Shown here: piece by piece, positions 14,794 to 16,511 of the stretch
How positions within the stretch are numbered: position 1 is the stretch's first letter
Layout: each line of letters starts with the position of its first letter
NCBI GenBank assembly: GCA_964372445.1
Contig: CAYJQO010000012.1
Location: 1-16,511 of the forward strand
DNA length: 16,511 bases
Origin: CAYJQO01 sp964372445
GTDB lineage: Bacteria > Patescibacteriota > Minisyncoccia > UBA6257 > GWB1-50-10
Direction of reading: 5' to 3'
Program-made: the position numbers and the translations under genes
Notes under the pieces: generated by a model
The model's database searches: none
Seen by the model: only the letters and a program-made list of their open reading frames with translations
Told to the model about the DNA's origin: nothing

Positions 14794-15183
14794 CTACTCC
14801 ACCCTCGGGGCCCGCAGGAATACCTTCACCTTCTCCACAAGCTCCTCAATGGACACCTTCGCCTTCACGAAGTACTGGATGGCCCCGAGTGATTGCCCGC
14901 GCGACATGTCGCTCTCCTGACCGAGGTTCGAGATCACAATGATGGGGGCCTGCTCGAACTGCGGATCGGCCCGCAAGGTTTCCATGAGCTCGAAACCGGA
15001 GATCTTGGGGAGGATGAGGTCGAGGAGGATGAGGTCGGGCCGCATCTCGCGGAGGGTCCGGAGCGCCTCCTGGCCATCACGGTTCACCGTTACCTTAATG
15101 CCTTCCTTCTCGAGGCGCTGCTTGAGGAGGTTGGCGAGGAGCGGTTCGTCCTCGACAATTAAAACATTTTTCTTGAATTCCAT
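14794..15183 (-). CDS. Single-domain CheY-like response regulator
   Basis: 129 residues, a receiver domain only. Seen: VEDE with acidic pair E11, D12; phospho-acceptor D55 in LILLDLILP; S85 in IVISN; and K107 in YFVKAK, so all switch residues are present. It has no output domain, so it must act by protein contact. Its place directly before the pilin, pilB and pilC genes suggests control of pilus assembly or motility. No histidine kinase lies in the window. ATG 15183 follows an extended -10 by 18 nt, without a Shine-Dalgarno site. Confidence 0.93.
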   Translation of the reverse strand: MEFKKNVLIVEDEPLLANLLKQRLEKEGIKVTVNRDGQEALRTLREMRPDLILLDLILPKISGFELMETLRADPQFEQAPIIVISNLGQESDMSRGQSLGAIQYFVKAKVSIEELVEKVKVFLRAPRVE

Positions 15184-15201
15184 ACGGTTCGCTACGAACT
15201 C

Positions 15202-15210
15202 ATTATACCA
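15202..15210 (-). promoter_or_regulatory. Extended -10 promoter of the pilus operon
   Basis: TGG-TATAAT on the minus strand, a full extended -10 consensus. The predicted +1 near 15195 leaves about 12 nt (GTAGCGAACCGT) before the ATG, with no Shine-Dalgarno site in it. Confidence 0.7.
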
Positions 15211-15212
15211 CA

Positions 15213-15239
15213 GGCGCTCCGGTCTGCGACCAGAGCGCC
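15213..15239 (-). terminator. Hairpin between 16S rRNA and the pilus promoter
   Basis: GGCGCTCTGGTC-GCA-GACCGGAGCGCC on the minus strand makes a 12-bp stem with one wobble position. It lies about 180 nt past the 16S end and directly upstream of the response-regulator promoter. It may end the 16S precursor transcript. No U-run follows. Confidence 0.5.
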
Positions 15240-15338
15240 AAGGCTACTCCTCTGAACGATTGAACCCTTTCCTAGTTGCCCCAAAGCCGAAACATTAGGT
15301 TCGTATCCTTCGCTCAAAAACATGAGCTTCGGAATACC

Positions 15339-15362
15339 CCTCCGTAGCTTTAGCGTAGGAGG
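15339..15362. repeat. 24-nt hairpin repeat, GCTAAAGCT family (second copy)
   Basis: CCTCC and GGAGG arms surround a core that reads GCTAAAGCT on the minus strand, matching 190-213 in length and layout. It lies in the spacer downstream of the 16S 3' end. Confidence 0.65.
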
Positions 15363-15386
15363 GCTCGGCCAACACCTTTTTCTGAT

Positions 15387-15404
15387 AATCCGCCGATCGG
15401 CAGA
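15387..15404. repeat. Mini-palindrome AATCCGCCG..GGCAGA (second copy)
   Basis: AATCCGCCGATCGGCAGA, related to 1170-1187. It lies about 25 nt past the h45 tail of 16S, so it could be part of the rRNA precursor's 3' processing region. Confidence 0.5.
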
Positions 15405-15415
15405 TTCGACTTATG

Positions 15416-15612
15416 TAGTTAATTGGTCCACGAACAGCTTCCGCTACCCGTGCCTTGTTACGACTTAGCCCATGTCACCGAACTTAGACTAACCCAGCAC
15501 CATTCGCCCGAACTACGTCCGGATAACCACACTTCGCAATAACGAACGTGTGGTCGCTCCGGCGAATGGTGCTGGGCTTTGCCTATTCCCGGCTCCCTTG
15601 GCTTGACGGGCG
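15416..15612 (-). rRNA. rrs: 16S rRNA, 3' exon (h44 to the 3' end)
   Basis: The minus strand reads CGCCCGUCAAGCC (from C1400, E. coli numbering), then an enlarged h44, then AAGUCGUAACAAGG (ending near 15453), then h45 as ACGGGUAGC-GGAA-GCUGUUCGU (15430-15451) with the GGAA loop that KsgA methylates. The tail after h45 reads GGACCAAUUAACUACAU in place of GGAUCACCUCCUU, so no anti-Shine-Dalgarno is present. The mature 3' end is not visible in sequence; 15416 is a guess from the usual tail length. From C1400 to G1505 the exon is about 160 nt against 106 in E. coli. Confidence 0.93.
15493..15576 (-). other. Expanded tip of 16S helix 44
   Basis: A perfect 16-bp inverted repeat CCCAGCACCATTCGCC (arms 15493-15508 and 15561-15576) encloses 52 nt that can fold on as CCGGA/UCCGG and CCACAC-UUCG/CGAA-GUGUGG. 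It accounts for roughly 54 nt more than E. coli h44. The conserved base of h44 and h45 are intact, so this looks like an expansion segment pointing away from the decoding site. Confidence 0.7.
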
Positions 15613-15615
15613 ATT

Positions 15616-15640
15616 ATCTTTCGCAAAACTCGAAATTGAT
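15616..15640 (-). other. Domain VI-like hairpin of the intron
   Basis: AUC-AA-UUUCG-AGUUUUG-CGAAA-GAU, then AAU and the splice site. Unpaired bases (AA) lie on the 5' strand only. The 3' strand CGAAAGAU pairs through, so the usual bulged branch-point A 7-8 nt before the 3' splice site is missing. Confidence 0.7.
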
Positions 15641-15643
15641 GTT

Positions 15644-15678
15644 CCCACCGTACGGACGGGTTTCCCGTATACGGCGAG
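15644..15678 (-). other. Domain V (catalytic core) of the group II intron
   Basis: CUCGCCGUAU, upper stem ACGGG-AAA-CCCGU, the 2-nt bulge CC, then GUACGGUGGG. The shape and the sequence CCGUAU/GUACGG match the D5 consensus. The catalytic triad position reads CGC, as in some group II introns, in place of the commoner AGC. The length is 35 nt (consensus 34). It begins directly after the domain IV stem. Confidence 0.9.
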
Positions 15679-15679
15679 C

Positions 15680-16111
15680 TCAATGCATTTTCTGCTTCAA
15701 CAGAAAGAGCTGCCCCAACCCAGTTTCAGTGAGATGCGTGCCCGCCTGCAAGCCCTCCATCAACGCACAAAAGATTTTAAAGTCTTTCCGCTTTGACGGA
15801 AATTGCAACGCATGCCTCCTGAAGAATGGAACGATAACCTCCCGAAGCTCTTTCCGATTGAACACTTCGAAGCGATAACAGTGTTGATGGTTTTTGCGGC
15901 GATCTTTCTGAAAGTATACGCTGCCACATCCGAAATACCCTTGGAGAGCGCCGAGAACTCTTTTGTCCTTTTCGATGAGCTTGATGTAGAACCTCGGTTC
16001 TATTCTTGCTCGGCGATTGCTCCCTTTCGAGCCTTTCGGTTTGCGGACGTAGGCAGTAAAGCTGCCTTCGCCGTCAACCAATCCGACAATGTAATCTGCT
16101 GTTAACTGCAT
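15680..16111 (-). CDS. Intron-encoded single-motif LAGLIDADG homing endonuclease
   Basis: 143 residues from ATG 16111. The motif YIVGLVDGEGSF lies at about 7-18. Proteins with one such motif work as homodimers that cut a long DNA site, here probably the intronless 16S decoding region. The rest fits the family: FYIKLIEKDKRVLGALQGYFGCGSVYF (about 42-68), CYRFEVFNRKELREVIVPFF, then KRKDFKIFCALMEGLQAG. The longer frame from 16141 begins within a stable RNA hairpin and adds no motif. A weak GAAGG lies 10 nt before ATG 16111. The start and stop codons both fall in the 9-bp stem closing domain IV. The gene is AT-richer than its neighbours, consistent with transfer. Whether it also helps splicing is unknown. 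Confidence 0.93.
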   Translation of the reverse strand: MQLTADYIVGLVDGEGSFTAYVRKPKGSKGSNRRARIEPRFYIKLIEKDKRVLGALQGYFGCGSVYFQKDRRKNHQHCYRFEVFNRKELREVIVPFFRRHALQFPSKRKDFKIFCALMEGLQAGTHLTETGLGQLFLLKQKMH

Positions 16112-16290
16112 CGAGTGAGTGCCTTCGTCCCGATGCAACATCGGGGCTACTATGACTCAGCTGACTTCTGACGCTGCGTCAGTTTTACGCTACCCCAGCG
16201 CAAGGCTGGAGACAACGTCAGATCTCCACAGGTCAGCTACATACCCCTTCCCCGCATCCGCAAAATGGCGTTGTCGCTACCTTCGCCATG

Positions 16291-16300
16291 CTCACCGCCC
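16291..16300 (-). other. Putative EBS1 plus adjacent exon-2 guide
   Basis: The intron RNA reads GGGCGGUGAG. GUGAG pairs with the last five bases of exon 1 (CUCAC) and the adjoining GGGCG pairs with the first five of exon 2 (CGCCC). In group IIA introns the base next to EBS1 pairs with exon base +1 (delta-delta'); here that pairing could extend to 5 bp. Confidence 0.7.
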
Positions 16301-16480
16301 TTCCATGGCTCGATAACCATTCCCCGCCGTAACGCAGGGGCATTTGTGGCTACGGTTTGCTTAGAGATCCTCCAGCCCGATCCTCGCGGTATCGGACCTA
16401 TCTTTCAGCTACGCTCCGGTAGACCGCCGGAGGAGTCGATTTGAACGACTTAGGCATATAACCTGCTGCGCGCTTTTATT

Positions 16481-16511
16481 GTGAGTACAGGACTCGAGAA
16501 CGTATTCACCG
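16481..16511 (-). rRNA. rrs: 16S rRNA, 5' exon (partial, runs off the window)
   Basis: The minus strand reads CGGUGAAUACGUUCUCGAG then UCCUGUACUCAC, matching E. coli 16S about 1369-1399 with U1396, a known variant at this site in CPR. The rest of the gene lies beyond 16511. Confidence 0.93.

Larger units (their letters stand above)
15613..16480 (-). mobile_element. Group II intron with a LAGLIDADG ORF, inside 16S rRNA
   Basis: 868 nt between C1399 and C1400. Removing it restores UGUACUCAC|CGCCCGUC exactly, and the junction is unambiguous. Group II evidence: domain V at 15644-15678, a D6-like hairpin at 15616-15640, 3' end AU, and GAAGUCAGCUGAGUCAUAGU near 16149-16168, which strongly resembles the conserved segment before ORFs of bacterial group II introns. 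A 10-nt segment at 16291-16300 pairs with both exons. A 9-bp stem (16107-16115 with 15679-15687) closes domain IV, which holds the ORF. Oddities: AAUAAAA precedes GCGCG, where GUGYG should be the first bases; D6 has no bulged A on its 3' strand; there is no reverse transcriptase. Group I and archaeal bulge-helix-bulge models fit worse. Confidence 0.88.

Noticed and set aside
15353..15366. CCCUCCU downstream of 16S as a displaced anti-Shine-Dalgarno
   Set aside because: It is about 65 nt beyond h45 and is part of a dispersed hairpin repeat also found (with CCGCC) at 190-213.
15680..16141. Longer endonuclease reading from ATG 16141
   Set aside because: That ATG lies in the hairpin CCCGAUG-UU-GCAUCGGG upstream of domain IV, with no ribosome site, and adds ten residues outside the family fold.
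15613..16480. Archaeal-type bulge-helix-bulge rRNA intron
   Set aside because: I could not draw a 4-bp central helix between the intron start and exon 2 at the junction, and group II domains are visible.
15613..16511. Group I intron model: exon CCUGU with intron GCAGG gives a P1-like pairing with a U.G wobble
   Set aside because: Splicing at that U would leave exon 2 as AUAAUCGCCC, destroying invariant 16S bases 1394-1399. There is no terminal G at a workable 3' site, and domain V is clearly present.

Overview
The window looks like part of a Candidate Phyla Radiation (Patescibacteria) genome of fairly high GC, probably of the Parcubacteria/Microgenomates kind. The reasons are a divergent 16S rRNA with U1396 and 'CCCGUCAAGCC' after the decoding site, many short palindromic intergenic repeats, a compact type IV pilus operon with a CheY-like regulator, and small or altered versions of common enzymes. 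The lineage cannot be fixed from sequence reading alone.

Layout. 1-335: intergenic, with a tandem repeat, a perfect palindrome and a short hairpin repeat. 336-6536, all minus strand, read right to left: a small hypothetical protein, a VirD4/TraG-like ATPase, a GtrA-like membrane protein and a polyprenyl-phosphate-sugar synthase (the last three joined by 4-base ATGA overlaps), then galT behind a strikingly nested leader, then tpiA. A symmetric promoter at 6568-6584 serves this set and, divergently, a GT-C type membrane glycosyltransferase (6590-8368, plus) that carries two in-frame copies of a ~104-bp repeat. 8361-15183, minus strand: a type IV pilus cluster (response regulator, major pilin, pilB, pilC, a pseudopilin carrying a LamG domain, a PilV-like pseudopilin) followed by exodeoxyribonuclease III.

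The right end (about 15416-16511, minus strand) is the 3' part of a 16S rRNA gene and is the most unusual part. It is split between C1399 and C1400 (E. coli numbering), in the decoding centre, by an 868-nt insertion. Domain V, a D6-like hairpin, an AU 3' end and a conserved pre-ORF segment mark it as a group II intron. Its domain IV holds a single-motif LAGLIDADG endonuclease instead of a reverse transcriptase. The intron has about seven extra nucleotides before the expected GUGYG-like start and no 3'-strand bulged branch-point A in D6. A 10-nt intron segment is perfectly complementary to the ligated exon junction. This matches a type known mainly from fungal mitochondrial rRNA genes.

The 16S 3' tail also lacks the CCUCC anti-Shine-Dalgarno, and none of the 14 protein-gene starts (plus the intron ORF) has a well-placed GGAGG-type site. 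Several have a -10 box only 11-18 nt from the ATG. Together this suggests largely SD-independent, partly near-leaderless translation. No 23S, 5S or tRNA follows the 16S within 15 kb, so the rRNA genes look unlinked.

Functional links (inference): the polyprenyl-phosphate-sugar synthase, GtrA and the GT-C enzyme form a possible three-step Gtr-like surface glycosylation module next to pilus genes. GalT and TpiA are sugar and central-carbon enzymes beside it.
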